A stretch of DNA of 64,000 nt, from positions 1-64,000 of the forward strand of contig JALFBM010000027.1 of the NCBI GenBank assembly GCA_022773425.1, given 5' to 3'. A program made the translations under genes and the position numbers. This document shows positions 34,627 through 43,421 of the stretch, in pieces. Source of the DNA: Selenomonadaceae bacterium. GTDB lineage: Bacteria; Bacillota; Negativicutes; Selenomonadales; Selenomonadaceae. The stretch's first letter is position 1. Each line of letters opens with the position of its first letter. The notes below the pieces were generated by a model. The model made no database searches. It saw only the letters and a program-made list of their open reading frames with translations, and was not told the DNA's origin.

Positions 34627-35422
34627 GGTCATCAAGGCGCCGGTTTTCGAGGATGACCCGCGTTCCATCGAGACGCCGAAGGTTTCTCCGGAACCGGAGG
34701 CCGCCGTCGCTGCCAGCGGTGGGAACGACGGTTTCAACGATGAGACACGCGCGACGATGCTGCAGGAGATTGCGGCGAAAGAGGACCGCGCGAATCAGCT
34801 GTTGCGCGACGCACAGGTGCAGGCGGATATCCTGCGGCAGAATGCGCAGACCGATTACGACAAGCGCATGAACGAGGCGCAGACGGAGATCGACGCGAAA
34901 CGCGAGGAGGCTCGCCAGCAGGGACATGACGAAGGGTTTGCCGAGGGAAAGGCCGAGGGAACCGAGCAGGCAAAAAAAGACATGGCCGAGGCCATAAGCG
35001 CGGCCAACGCCAAGGCGGAAAAGACGCTGCAGGACGCGAAGGAAGCCGCGCAGGATTACGTGCAGCACGCGGAGGAGCAGATTGCAACCCTGGCGATGGC
35101 GGCCGTCGAGAAAATCCTGCCGCAACATTTCATCGATGTACCGCAGGTCGTGTTGCCGGTCGTCCGCGATGCCATCGCGCAGGTCAAGGACCAGAAGGAG
35201 ATCGTCGTGCACGTCCCGCCGGAGGCCTACGATATGGTGCTGATGGCGCGCGATGAGTTCCGCAGCATGTTGCCGGGCGGTGACACGAGCCTTGAAATCC
35301 GGTCCGACGAGGCGTTGAAGCCCGGCGACTGCATGGTCGAGACGCCGAACGGCAGCGTGGACGCGCGGCTTTCCACGCAGCTCGCGGCCGTCAGGCAGGC
35401 AGTACAGGATGTCATGGCATAG
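34619..35422 (+). CDS. fliH: Flagellar assembly protein FliH
   Basis: A 267-residue export-apparatus protein that binds and restrains the FliI ATPase. The middle is a long charged coiled coil containing GHDEGFAEGKAEGTEQAKK, in the style of the glycine-rich repeats of FliH. The C-terminal domain (LATMAAVEKILPQHF-like, VHVPPEAYDMVL) is also typical. It starts at TTG 34619, overlapping the fliG stop by eight bases. It directly precedes fliI, the standard order. Confidence 0.88.
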   Translation: MSKVIKAPVFEDDPRSIETPKVSPEPEAAVAASGGNDGFNDETRATMLQEIAAKEDRANQLLRDAQVQADILRQNAQTDYDKRMNEAQTEIDAKREEARQQGHDEGFAEGKAEGTEQAKKDMAEAISAANAKAEKTLQDAKEAAQDYVQHAEEQIATLAMAAVEKILPQHFIDVPQVVLPVVRDAIAQVKDQKEIVVHVPPEAYDMVLMARDEFRSMLPGGDTSLEIRSDEALKPGDCMVETPNGSVDARLSTQLAAVRQAVQDVMA

Positions 35423-35436
35423 AGGAATGGCGGAAT

Positions 35437-36750
35437 ATGCAGATCGATGTTCAAAAGTTTAAGGACGCCATTGCGTCCTGTCACACGATGAAGCTCACTG
35501 GCAAGGTCACACAGGTCATCGGACTCGTCATCGAGTCGCAGGGGCCGACGGTCAGCGTCGGGGAGCTCTGCTACGTGCGTTCGCATTTCCCCCACGTGCC
35601 GCCGCTCCCGGCAGAGGTTGTCGGATTCCGCGAGGGCTATGTCATGCTGATGCCGATCGGTGACATGCGGGGCATTGGCCCTGGCTGTGAGGTCGTCTCT
35701 GCACAGAAGACGCTTCGCGTCAAGGTCGGCCGCGAGTTGCTCGGGCGGGTCCTCGACGGTCTCGGCAACCCCATGGACGGCAAAGGGCCCATTCTGTCGG
35801 AAAAAGAATATCCGCTGCAGGCGGCGCCGCCGGATCCGCTGAAACGGCCGCGCATCCACAACAGCCTCTACGTCGGCGTCCGAGCCATCGACGGTCTGAT
35901 CACCATGGGCGAGGGACAGCGCATCGGCATCATGGCTGGTTCCGGTGTCGGGAAATCCACGCTGCTCTCGATGATCGCGCGGAACACCGAGGCGGACATC
36001 AGCGTCATCGCACTGGTCGGCGAGCGCGGCCGTGAGGTTCGCGATTTCATCGAGCGCGACCTCGGCGAGGAGGGCATGAAGCGTTCCGTCGTCGTTGTCG
36101 CGACGTCGGATCAGCCGGCCCTCGTCCGCATCAAAGGGGCGATGACCGCAACGGCGATTGCGGAGTATTTTCGCGACCAGGGACACAAGGTTATCTTGAT
36201 GATGGATTCGGTCACGCGTTTTGCGATGGCGCAGCGCGAGGTCGGCCTGACCATCGGGGAGCCGCCGGCGACGCGCGGCTATACGCCGTCGGTCTTCGCG
36301 ATGCTGCCGAAATTGCTCGAGCGCGCGGGCACGAGCGACAAGGGCTCGATCACCGGGATCTACACGGTGCTCGTCGACGGCGACGATATGAACGAGCCGA
36401 TCGCCGATGCGGTTCGCTCGATTCTCGACGGACATATCGTGCTGTCGCGCGATATCGCGGCGCAGAATCATTTCCCGGCCATCGACATCATGACGAGCGT
36501 CAGCCGTGTCATGGGCGATGTCGTTTCGAAGGAACACCTGAAGGCGGCACAGCGCATGCGCCAGCTCATGGCGGTTTATCGCGACGCGGAGGACCTCATC
36601 CACATCGGCGCGTACGTCAAGGGCTCGAGTGCGAAAATCGATGCGTCCATCGAAAAGATCGACGCCATCAACGATTTCCTTTGCCAGGGGATCTTTGAAG
36701 TGGATACCTATGAAGATACGGAGAAGAAGCTCGAAAGCATCACGGGATGA
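35437..36750 (+). CDS. fliI: Flagellum-specific ATP synthase FliI
   Basis: A 437-residue ATPase that energises export of flagellar parts. Walker A is IMAGSGVGKSTLLS and Walker B region is VILMMDSVTRFAMAQREV; EPPATRGYTPSVFAMLPKLLERAG is the conserved catalytic loop. The protein is of F1-beta type. It follows fliH by 14 bp. Confidence 0.97.
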   Translation: MQIDVQKFKDAIASCHTMKLTGKVTQVIGLVIESQGPTVSVGELCYVRSHFPHVPPLPAEVVGFREGYVMLMPIGDMRGIGPGCEVVSAQKTLRVKVGRELLGRVLDGLGNPMDGKGPILSEKEYPLQAAPPDPLKRPRIHNSLYVGVRAIDGLITMGEGQRIGIMAGSGVGKSTLLSMIARNTEADISVIALVGERGREVRDFIERDLGEEGMKRSVVVVATSDQPALVRIKGAMTATAIAEYFRDQGHKVILMMDSVTRFAMAQREVGLTIGEPPATRGYTPSVFAMLPKLLERAGTSDKGSITGIYTVLVDGDDMNEPIADAVRSILDGHIVLSRDIAAQNHFPAIDIMTSVSRVMGDVVSKEHLKAAQRMRQLMAVYRDAEDLIHIGAYVKGSSAKIDASIEKIDAINDFLCQGIFEVDTYEDTEKKLESITG

Positions 36751-36755
36751 GATAG

Positions 36756-37217
36756 ATGAAGAAATTCAAGTTTCAGCTCGAAACCCTGCTGAAAGTTACG
36801 CGCATGAAGAAGGAGAACGCGGAGGCCGCCTATGCGGAAGCCACGAGGAAGCTCGAGGATCAGCGTGCACATCTGCAGCTTCTGCTCGATGAGATGCAGC
36901 AGGGGCAGCGCGACTACGAGAAGATTTCCCGCGAGGGAACGCGCATCAAGGTCGGCCGCATTATGCAGTTCAACAGTTTCTTTGCGTGGAAGCGCGAGCA
37001 GATCGAGATGCAGAACAACCTGATCCTGCAGAGCCGCGCCGAAAAACAGAAAAAACTCAAAGAGCTCATGGAGGTCATGCGCTACTTGAAAAGCATCGAG
37101 CAGCTCAAGGACCGGAAATGGCAGGAATACAAAGACGAAATGATGCATGAGGAGCAGAAGGTGCTCGATGAGCTCGGGCAACAGCTCGTCATGCGCAGAA
37201 AGGAAGCGGCTTCATGA
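36756..37217 (+). CDS. fliJ: Flagellar export protein FliJ
   Basis: A 153-residue protein, almost wholly coiled coil (KFKFQLETLLKVTRMKKENAE onwards), that couples FliI to the export gate. The opening FxFxLETLLKVxRxKE is the FliJ signature. It follows fliI by five bases and overlaps the next gene by four. Confidence 0.92.
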   Translation: MKKFKFQLETLLKVTRMKKENAEAAYAEATRKLEDQRAHLQLLLDEMQQGQRDYEKISREGTRIKVGRIMQFNSFFAWKREQIEMQNNLILQSRAEKQKKLKELMEVMRYLKSIEQLKDRKWQEYKDEMMHEEQKVLDELGQQLVMRRKEAAS

Positions 37218-37831
37218 TCAACTTGAACGGGGTTCATGAGATTCAGGCGCGCATCGCGGCCATTCAGCAGAAATTCGGCATCCCCGGCGGCGTGCCGGGA
37301 ATGGATTTCGGCAGTACGCTGCAGAAAGAAATCGATAAGGGCAGCGGCGGGACACAGGGCGTGCCTGCGCGCCATCCGTCCGCGCAGGCACGTCCTGCAC
37401 AGGATAGCGCAGCGCCGTCGATGGCTGCACCGGCCATCGACGCGGATCTGCCGCCGGCGAATCCGACGCTCTCGAACCTGATTCAGGAGGCTGCGCAGAA
37501 ATATCAGGTGGATCCCAAGCTCGTTTCGGCGATCGCCGAGGTGGAATCCGGAGGAAATCCGTCCGCCATATCGCCAGCCGGAGCCATCGGCGTCATGCAG
37601 CTGATGCCCGGAACAGCAGAGGGCCTTGGCGTCAATCCCTACGACGAGCGTCAGAACATCGAGGGCGGGGCGAAATACCTCCGGCAGATGCTCGACGCAT
37701 TCGGTGGTGATGTGCGCAAGGCCGTCGCCGCGTACAACGCGGGCCCGCAGGCCGTCAAGGAGTACGGCGGCGTGCCGCCGTATCGTGAGACGCAGAACTA
37801 TGTGAACAAGGTGCTCGATCTCTATCGATAA
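37214..37831 (+). CDS. Lytic transglycosylase (SLT domain), flagellar cluster
   Basis: A 205-residue protein with a C-terminal goose-type lysozyme fold (about residues 90-205). The catalytic glutamate is in ISAIAEVESGGNPSAISPAGAIGVMQLMPGTA-like sequence, followed by VAAYNAGPQAVKEYGG. The first ~90 residues are a linker without a clear signal peptide, so export may use the flagellar route as for rod-associated transglycosylases; that is inference. Its ATG overlaps the fliJ stop, tying it to flagellar assembly where it would clear peptidoglycan for the rod. Confidence 0.88.
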   Translation: MINLNGVHEIQARIAAIQQKFGIPGGVPGMDFGSTLQKEIDKGSGGTQGVPARHPSAQARPAQDSAAPSMAAPAIDADLPPANPTLSNLIQEAAQKYQVDPKLVSAIAEVESGGNPSAISPAGAIGVMQLMPGTAEGLGVNPYDERQNIEGGAKYLRQMLDAFGGDVRKAVAAYNAGPQAVKEYGGVPPYRETQNYVNKVLDLYR

Positions 37832-37859
37832 GAGAAGCTAGCAGAAGGCAGGGGAAGAC

Positions 37860-38459
37860 ATGGCCGGAAAGAAAGAGAAAGTCAAGAAGTTTTTTAAGGG
37901 ATTTATCGTCCTTTTACTGCTTCTGGCTTTGATTATCGGTGGGTTTGCGCTTGGCATCTATCTGCGCATTTTCAATACGCAAGACGCGAACGAGAAATTC
38001 GGGCTATACAATCTGCCGGTGATCGGCCGCTATTTTGTGAAGCCTGCGCCGAAAGAATCCCCGATCGAGGAGGATACATCGTCCGGTGAAAATCCGGCGG
38101 CACAGGAAGACCAGCAGAAACAGAAGCAGAAGAAAATTTCACAAAAGGATATCGAAAAGCAGCAGAAGGAACGCGAAGCCGCCGAACGCAAGCGCGTGTC
38201 GAAACTTGCCCGTCTCTACAACAACATGAAGCCGCAGGACGCCGCGAGTGCGATGGATACGCTTGACGATGACCTCTGCGTCGCTATCTTGCAGCGCATG
38301 GATGAAGGGCAGGCGGCAAAGATTCTGTCGGCGTTCCAGCCATCGAAGGCGGGACGGCTGACGCAACTCATGTATGAGGGCACGAAGAAGCAGATGATGC
38401 CGACGAGCGGCGCGGATGGTCAGCAGCCGGGCAGCGGTGCGGATGGCCAAAACGGCTAA
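37860..38459 (+). CDS. MotE/YlxF-like flagellar protein
   Basis: A 199-residue protein with a single N-terminal membrane helix (GFIVLLLLLALIIGGFALGIYL), a polar Gln and Lys-rich coiled-coil stretch, and a C-terminal MgtE-N-like domain (RLYNNMKPQDAASAMDTLDDDLCVAILQRM). This architecture matches MotE/YlxF proteins found between fliJ and fliK in Firmicutes, which may chaperone the stator. It begins 28 bp after the transglycosylase gene. The tail GADGQQPGSGADGQNG is low complexity. Confidence 0.8.
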   Translation: MAGKKEKVKKFFKGFIVLLLLLALIIGGFALGIYLRIFNTQDANEKFGLYNLPVIGRYFVKPAPKESPIEEDTSSGENPAAQEDQQKQKQKKISQKDIEKQQKEREAAERKRVSKLARLYNNMKPQDAASAMDTLDDDLCVAILQRMDEGQAAKILSAFQPSKAGRLTQLMYEGTKKQMMPTSGADGQQPGSGADGQNG

Positions 38460-38569
38460 AAAGGGATGGTTCTGGTGGATTTCCCCCTATCGTTGGATTT
38501 AAGTTCTTGAAACGATCCAACGATATATTTTTTGTGAGAAAGAACTCACCCGTGAAGGGAAGTGAATCT

Positions 38570-40567
38570 ATGGCAGATACGAATATCGCGAGTCTGCTGA
38601 GCGTGCAGGCTTCGACGTCGTCGTCTGCACCGGCATCCAGGACGGCGGGTGTGGATCCTGCCGGGAGCAAGGCTGCTCCTGACGATACGCATACCTTTGG
38701 TCAGGCCTTGCATCGCGTTTCGGCGCGGGAGGATTCCAGCAGCCAGGGCACTCAGAATGGCGCGGCGGCAAAGGATTCTCTGCAGGGCAGCGCGGATGGC
38801 AGGGATGTGCAGGACGCGCAGGGAAAACAGAATAGCGGAAAGGCAGACGCAAAGAGCAGGGATGCGGCGCAAAGCCATGCCAAGAATGTGGCAGAGAAAA
38901 CGGCGGATACGCCAGCGCTAACACAGGATGCGGAGGATGACGGCAAGGCGGTAAAGGCCGACGCGCAGCCGACACAGATGGTGAACCTGCTTTTTTCTGT
39001 GCTCGAAATGCAGGAGCAGCCGTCTGAGGTGCCGGATGAGGCCAGTGGCTTGACGGACGCAGTCATGCCGACGAGCACGGCGGTTTGTGCAACGGATACG
39101 AGGTATGCTGCAAATCCGGTGAATTCCGCGAATCCGGCGCTGCAGACGATTCTCCCGCAAGCGGAGGACGTGTCGGCCAAGGGGCAGGATATGCTGAAGG
39201 TCTTGTCCGGTCAAGGATGGCAGACCACCGAAGCCAGGGCATCGCAGCATGCACAGGCCGTCGCGGAAACGGCTCTTGCGGAAGCGGCTTCCGTTCAGGA
39301 AGCCGTGCATGCCATGCTCCAGGAAAGCGGAACCTCCGCCGATCTGACGGCTGCGCTGCAGGGCTTGAGCAGTCCGGCGATCCTACAGGCAAAGCGAGGT
39401 AGCGCTGCAGAGCCTGATTCGGCGTTGTCGAAACTGGTCAGCTTGACGCGGCAGACGGTCGCGGAAACAGCTTCTGTTGATATGGACACCGCCGAAGCGA
39501 TAGCTCAGCAAAATGCGGCTGCCACTACGACGGATGTTTTAACCGGCGAAGCGCCAAAGCCTGCGCCCACGTTACAGCAGCCTTCCGCGCAGGTCGAAGC
39601 GCTTTCCCCCATGACGGGGCGCGTAGAGGTGGTAACGGAAGGAGCGCCGCAGGAACTGCAGACACAGTCCCGTCTGGTCCATCTGACCAGCCCGGCCGAT
39701 GCCGCGCAGGCCACCAGTGGGGCAGATACCGATGCCGTGCAGACCGCAGCGCTTTCCCCCATGACGGGGCGCGTAGAGGTGGTAACGGAGGGAGCGCCGC
39801 AGGAACTGCAGACACCGTCCCGTCTGGTCCATCTGACCAGCCCGGCCGATGCCGCGCAAGCCACCAGTGGGGCAGATGCCGATGCCGTGCAGACCGCACT
39901 GCAACAGGCGGTGCGGTCTTTCAAGGACGCACCGTTCGGAGACAGTTCGTCGAACGGGCAGGATACGACCGGTTCACAGGAAACGGGAAAGGCCGAGACC
40001 GTGTCTCAGACCGGCTCCGGCAGCCCGACGGCCTCTGTCAGCGCGTTCCAGCAGGCGGTGCATCAGAGCATCCACGGCGCGCAGGACACCACGCAGACAC
40101 CGCAGACGGCGCAGCAGGACTACCACATCCAGCAGCAGATCGTCGATCAGGCGCGGCTTATCCGCCGTGGCGAGGATACGCAGATGGTCATCCGGTTGAA
40201 GCCAGAGCATCTCGGCAACCTGATGCTGAAGGTTTCCGTTTCGGCGGATGGCAGCGTCACTGCGTCGTTCCACAGCGATAATGCGCAGGTTCGCACGATC
40301 ATCGAGAATTCCCTTAGCCAGCTTCGGACGGAGCTCAATCAACAGGGCATCAAGGTCGATCAGGTCGAAGTCTATGCGGGCCTCGCAGACGGCGGCTTGC
40401 CGCAGCAGAGCGGTCAACACCAGAGCGGTCAGCGGCAGGGCGGCCGGCATGCGATGCGCAGCACGCGGGAGGGTGTCGAAGCCCTGGAGGACGAACAGAA
40501 TCTTCAGGCGGTGCTCGCCCAGCAGAGCGGCGAGAATTCGGCAGCTGGCATCGACTACCGCGTATGA
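38570..40567 (+). CDS. fliK: Flagellar hook-length control protein FliK
   Basis: A 665-residue ruler and substrate-switch protein. The N-terminal two thirds is Ala, Gln, Asp and Ser-rich and low in complexity, as expected for a ruler. It includes two in-frame copies of a 50-residue unit. The C-terminal domain from about residue 520 (MVIRLKPEHLGNLMLKVSVSADGSV, LRTELNQQGIKVDQVEVYAG) is the Flg_hook switch domain. The ORF track starts at TTG 38507; ATG 38570 after AAGGGAAGTGA is preferred. It lies before flgD, as usual, but its hook partner FlgE is missing downstream. Confidence 0.92.
   Translation: MADTNIASLLSVQASTSSSAPASRTAGVDPAGSKAAPDDTHTFGQALHRVSAREDSSSQGTQNGAAAKDSLQGSADGRDVQDAQGKQNSGKADAKSRDAAQSHAKNVAEKTADTPALTQDAEDDGKAVKADAQPTQMVNLLFSVLEMQEQPSEVPDEASGLTDAVMPTSTAVCATDTRYAANPVNSANPALQTILPQAEDVSAKGQDMLKVLSGQGWQTTEARASQHAQAVAETALAEAASVQEAVHAMLQESGTSADLTAALQGLSSPAILQAKRGSAAEPDSALSKLVSLTRQTVAETASVDMDTAEAIAQQNAAATTTDVLTGEAPKPAPTLQQPSAQVEALSPMTGRVEVVTEGAPQELQTQSRLVHLTSPADAAQATSGADTDAVQTAALSPMTGRVEVVTEGAPQELQTPSRLVHLTSPADAAQATSGADADAVQTALQQAVRSFKDAPFGDSSSNGQDTTGSQETGKAETVSQTGSGSPTASVSAFQQAVHQSIHGAQDTTQTPQTAQQDYHIQQQIVDQARLIRRGEDTQMVIRLKPEHLGNLMLKVSVSADGSVTASFHSDNAQVRTIIENSLSQLRTELNQQGIKVDQVEVYAGLADGGLPQQSGQHQSGQRQGGRHAMRSTREGVEALEDEQNLQAVLAQQSGENSAAGIDYRV
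39599..39898 (+). repeat. Tandem duplication of 150 bp within fliK
   Basis: Two adjacent 150-bp copies (39599-39748 and 39749-39898), each starting GCGCTTTCCCCCATGACGGG and ending GTGCAGACCGCA, differ at only four positions by eye. The period is a multiple of three, so the frame is kept and 50 residues are added to the ruler. Confidence 0.93.
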
Positions 40568-40601
40568 TTCTATTTCATAGAAAAAGTTTGGAGGGATAAG
40601 C

Positions 40602-41099
40602 ATGTCGGATTCGACCTCGCTGAATACGATTACCGTGGACGGCGTGACGAAGACGGTCTCCCAGTACAACGCGGAGAAGGCTGGCGCTTCGTCGACGTCC
40701 TCGTCGAGCGCGTCGAACAGCGCGCTCGGCAAAGACGCGTTTCTCGAGTTGCTGGTGACGCAGATGAAATACCAGGATCCGCTGGATCCGCAGGACAACA
40801 GTGAATACCTTTCGCAGCTCGCGCAGTTCTCCGCGCTCGAGCAGATGACGAACGTCGCGGAGGGGCTCACGAACGTTTCGAGTACCGTCTCGGGGATTTC
40901 GTCCATCCTGACCGCGAGCAAGGCGAGCGGGCTGATCGGTCAGACGGTCAGCTGGGAACAGGACAAGACGACGATGACCGGTACGGTCGAGGGCGTCAAG
41001 ATGAAAGATGATGCGGCGAGCCTCGTCGTCAAGGCGACCGATGGCAAGACCTATACGGTTTCGGCCAGCGACCTGACCGTTATCGGAAAATTGGAGTAA
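40602..41099 (+). CDS. flgD: Flagellar hook assembly (capping) protein FlgD
   Basis: A 165-residue scaffold that caps the growing hook. The core LGKDAFLELLVTQMKYQDPLDPQDNSEYLSQLAQFSALEQM is the conserved FlgD motif. The C-terminal part is short, without a long Tudor or Fn3 addition, as in many Firmicutes. An upstream GGAGG is present. FlgD is only useful with a hook gene, which here appears lost downstream. Confidence 0.94.
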   Translation: MSDSTSLNTITVDGVTKTVSQYNAEKAGASSTSSSSASNSALGKDAFLELLVTQMKYQDPLDPQDNSEYLSQLAQFSALEQMTNVAEGLTNVSSTVSGISSILTASKASGLIGQTVSWEQDKTTMTGTVEGVKMKDDAASLVVKATDGKTYTVSASDLTVIGKLE

Positions 41100-41134
41100 A
41101 ACCAAGAGATTAAGACAAAGAGGAGGCAGGGGAA

Positions 41135-41248
41135 ATGGCAGATTCACGTATTTTCTTTTCGTCATAGCCGTTCCTGCCTATCGATAAACACAGAAATGTC
41201 ACGGGGCCTTCAACAGGGCCCCGTGCGGATTTCCGGGATTTTGCACAG
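41135..41248 (+). pseudogene. 5' remnant of the gene normally between flgD and flgE
   Basis: An intact ribosome site AGGAGGCAGGGGAA and an ATG start MADSRIFFSS, then an in-frame TAG at 41165. Reading continues PFLPIDKHRN-VTGPSTGPRADFRDFAQ before running into flgE-derived sequence. By position and style it matches the small flagellar operon protein (TIGR02530 type) between flgD and flgE in Firmicutes; this identity is tentative because the conserved middle of that protein is gone. Confidence 0.6.
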
Positions 41249-41334
41249 ATTTACGAGGCGGCTTCCAGTCGAACTCCAAGATGATCACGGTCGGCGACGA
41301 GATGCTCCAGACGCTGATCAATATGAAACAGTAA
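41248..41334 (+). pseudogene. flgE: 3' remnant of flgE (flagellar hook protein)
   Basis: About 28 codons in frame 1 reading DLRGGFQSNSKMITV then GDEMLQTLINMKQ and a stop. This matches the C-terminal end of FlgE, where RGFQANSR and DEMLQxLIxLK are strongly conserved. The normal four or so residues between TDL and RGF are missing, so even the remnant is scarred. It is out of frame with the remnant upstream of it, and there is no FlgE N-terminus anywhere in the window. Confidence 0.85.
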
Positions 41335-41364
41335 TTTTTGAAGAAAACCCCTTGGAAGGGATTC

Positions 41365-41405
41365 GGGCAGAGGTACCGTTATGGCATTTCTGCCCAATTT
41401 TTTTT
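41365..41405 (+). terminator. Terminator after the flgE remnant
   Basis: GGGCAGA pairs with TCTGCCC around a 17-nt inner stem-loop, followed by AATTTTTTTT. In the intact locus it would end or attenuate the flgB-flgE transcript. Confidence 0.75.
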
Positions 41406-41530
41406 GAAAAAGCGGGAATTTCCGGGAAAAGAAAAAGGAAAATCCGGTACGCGTGACGAAAACAAATAGAATAGAGACTGGAATATCCAGGGAAAATACA
41501 GGACTTAGGGAAGATGGGAGATCGAAACGG

Positions 41531-41731
41531 ATGATAAAACTGACCAGGTTCAATTCGCAGACGAACCAAAAGGGAGAGTTTGTCCTAAACGCCGAAATCA
41601 TAGAGACGATCGAGGAAACGCCGGATACTGTCATTACGCTGACCAACGGCAAAAAGCTGATTGTCGAGGAATCGATGGATGAGATCGTACGCCGTGTCAT
41701 GAAATATCGGCGGGCCTTAAAACAATTTTAG
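41531..41731 (+). CDS. flbD: FlbD family flagellar protein
   Basis: A 66-residue protein of the FlbD family (IKLTRFNSQTNQKGEFVLNAEIIETIEETPDTVITLTNGKK), a small conserved flagellar protein found after flgE in Firmicutes whose role is unclear. The ATG at 41531 has GGGAGAT upstream; the ORF track extends to 41453. In many clostridia motA and motB follow; here fliL follows directly, so the stator genes must be elsewhere. Confidence 0.88.
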   Translation: MIKLTRFNSQTNQKGEFVLNAEIIETIEETPDTVITLTNGKKLIVEESMDEIVRRVMKYRRALKQF

Positions 41732-41744
41732 GACAATTTCAGTA

Positions 41745-41772
41745 TAGACTTTTTTCTATCGCTTGATATAAT
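41745..41772 (+). promoter_or_regulatory. Putative promoter of fliL
   Basis: TAGACT and a perfect TATAAT are separated by 16 bp. It lies just after flbD and ~60 bp before fliL, so the fliL onward block may have a start site of its own. Confidence 0.55.
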
Positions 41773-41834
41773 GGAAGGGTAGCGATCTAGGAAGAATCAA
41801 CGGTTCAGTCATTCCTATAAGAAGGGAGAAGCGT

Positions 41835-42353
41835 ATGGCTGCGGAAGAGAAAAAAACAGAGGAAGCCCCCGTCGAGACGGAAACACCGAAAAGGAAGTCT
41901 CCGATCCTTCTGGTGGTTGTCCTGGTCATCATCGGCCTGGTTTTGGCCGGCGGCATCTCGTTCTTTGTTACGACCAAGATGATGGCCAATACGAGCACGG
42001 CGGCGAATGCCAGCGAGCATCATGACCCCGGCACGTTCGTCAAGCTCGGCGACGAGAAGGAGGGCATCCTCGTGAACGTCGGCGGTCCGAAAGCGGGCAA
42101 GTTCCTGAAATGCGGCATCGTCCTCGAGATGAATCCGTCGAGGAAAGATAACGTCGAGGAAGGGAAGCTCAAGCCGATGGCGGAAACCAAGATCCTCGAC
42201 TCGACGATGCAGATTTTACGTTCCGCATCGCTTGATGAGTTCGATGCCAACAAACAGGATGACCTGAAGAAGAAAATCAAAGACGAGCTCAACGACAAAC
42301 TCGGTCAAGGTTCCGTCTATGATGTGTATTTCACCAGCTTCCTGCTGCAATGA
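41835..42353 (+). CDS. fliL: Flagellar basal body-associated protein FliL
   Basis: A 172-residue stator-associated protein. It has an acidic cytoplasmic start, one membrane helix (ILLVVVLVIIGLVLAGGISFFV) and a periplasmic domain with GTFVKLGDEKEGILVNVGG and the end LNDKLGQGSVYDVYFTSFLLQ, typical of FliL. It precedes fliM by 39 bp. Confidence 0.92.
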   Translation: MAAEEKKTEEAPVETETPKRKSPILLVVVLVIIGLVLAGGISFFVTTKMMANTSTAANASEHHDPGTFVKLGDEKEGILVNVGGPKAGKFLKCGIVLEMNPSRKDNVEEGKLKPMAETKILDSTMQILRSASLDEFDANKQDDLKKKIKDELNDKLGQGSVYDVYFTSFLLQ

Positions 42354-42392
42354 GGGAAAAGATAAGCGTTCAGGCAGGAAGGAGGACGAAGT

Positions 42393-43421
42393 TTGGCAGA
42401 TGATGTCCTGTCTCAATCCGAGATAGATAAGCTGCTGTCCGCCCTGTCGGATGGCTCTGTATCCGCTGAGGAAGTTAAGGCAGACGAAGAACAGAAGAAA
42501 ATCAAGACCTACGATTTTCGTCGTCCAGATAAATTTTCGAAAGATCAAATCCGCACCCTGTTCATGCTCCACGAGAGCTTTTCCAGGCTGCTGAATACGT
42601 ATCTTTCCACGCATTTGCGGACGATGGTCAAAGTAGAGGTCGCTTCCGTGGAGCAGCTGACCTATCAGGAGTTTGTCCAGTCACTGGCGAATCCATCGGT
42701 CATCAGCATCCTGGCGGTGCCGCCCCTGAAGGGCAACATCATCATGGAAATCAACACGGAGATCGCGTTTGCGTTCATCGACCGCGTGTTCGGCGGCGAG
42801 GGGAATACCTCGCTAAAGCCGCGGGTGCTGACGGAAATCGAGGAAACGGTCATGCGGCGTTTTATCGATGTCGCGGACAATCTGCTGCGCGAGGCGTGGT
42901 CGACCGTCATCGACATCCATCCAACCCTTGAGGCGACGGAATCGAACCCGCAGTTCACGCAGATTGTTCCGCCGAGCGATATGGTCGTCATCGTGACGAT
43001 CCAGATGAAGGTCGGCGAGGTCGAGGGCATGATGAATATCTGTGTACCGTATCTGGTGCTGGAGCCCATCATGTCCAAGCTGACGACGACGTTTTGGGTG
43101 GCTTCGTCGGTCACAAAGGACGACGATCCGAAACAGGTCAAGATCCTGCAAAAGAAGATCGAGCGTACGAAGGTGCCGTTTGTCGTCGAGCTCGGGCGCG
43201 TGAATCTGACGATTCGCGAGTTCTTGACACTGGGCTTTGGCGACGTCTTACAACTGGATACTGGTGTGAAGGATGAGCTGCGCTGCCTGGTCGGCAAGCG
43301 GCCGAAGTTCTACGCGCGGCCTGGCACTTCAGGAAAGAAGATGGCGGTTCAGATTACGAAGATCATGAATCAGGATGAGGAAGAGGAATCAGAAGAAGGA
43401 GATGAAGGAACGGATGAGTGA
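42393..43421 (+). CDS. fliM: Flagellar motor switch protein FliM
   Basis: A 342-residue switch protein that binds phosphorylated CheY. The N-terminal LSQSEIDKLLSAL is the CheY-binding peptide; the middle is a CheC-like domain and the C-terminus a SpoA domain (VNLTIREFLTLGFGDVLQLDTG). It starts with TTG after GGAGG. The stop overlaps fliY by eight bases. Confidence 0.96.
   Translation: MADDVLSQSEIDKLLSALSDGSVSAEEVKADEEQKKIKTYDFRRPDKFSKDQIRTLFMLHESFSRLLNTYLSTHLRTMVKVEVASVEQLTYQEFVQSLANPSVISILAVPPLKGNIIMEINTEIAFAFIDRVFGGEGNTSLKPRVLTEIEETVMRRFIDVADNLLREAWSTVIDIHPTLEATESNPQFTQIVPPSDMVVIVTIQMKVGEVEGMMNICVPYLVLEPIMSKLTTTFWVASSVTKDDDPKQVKILQKKIERTKVPFVVELGRVNLTIREFLTLGFGDVLQLDTGVKDELRCLVGKRPKFYARPGTSGKKMAVQITKIMNQDEEEESEEGDEGTDE

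Noticed and set aside
39505-39924. Minus-strand ORFs with internal repeats opposite fliK
   Set aside because: The repeats are simply the antisense of the duplicated fliK segment.
41196-41456. 86-residue ORF across the flgE remnant
   Set aside because: Its frame is neither that of the upstream remnant nor of flgE, and it crosses a terminator.
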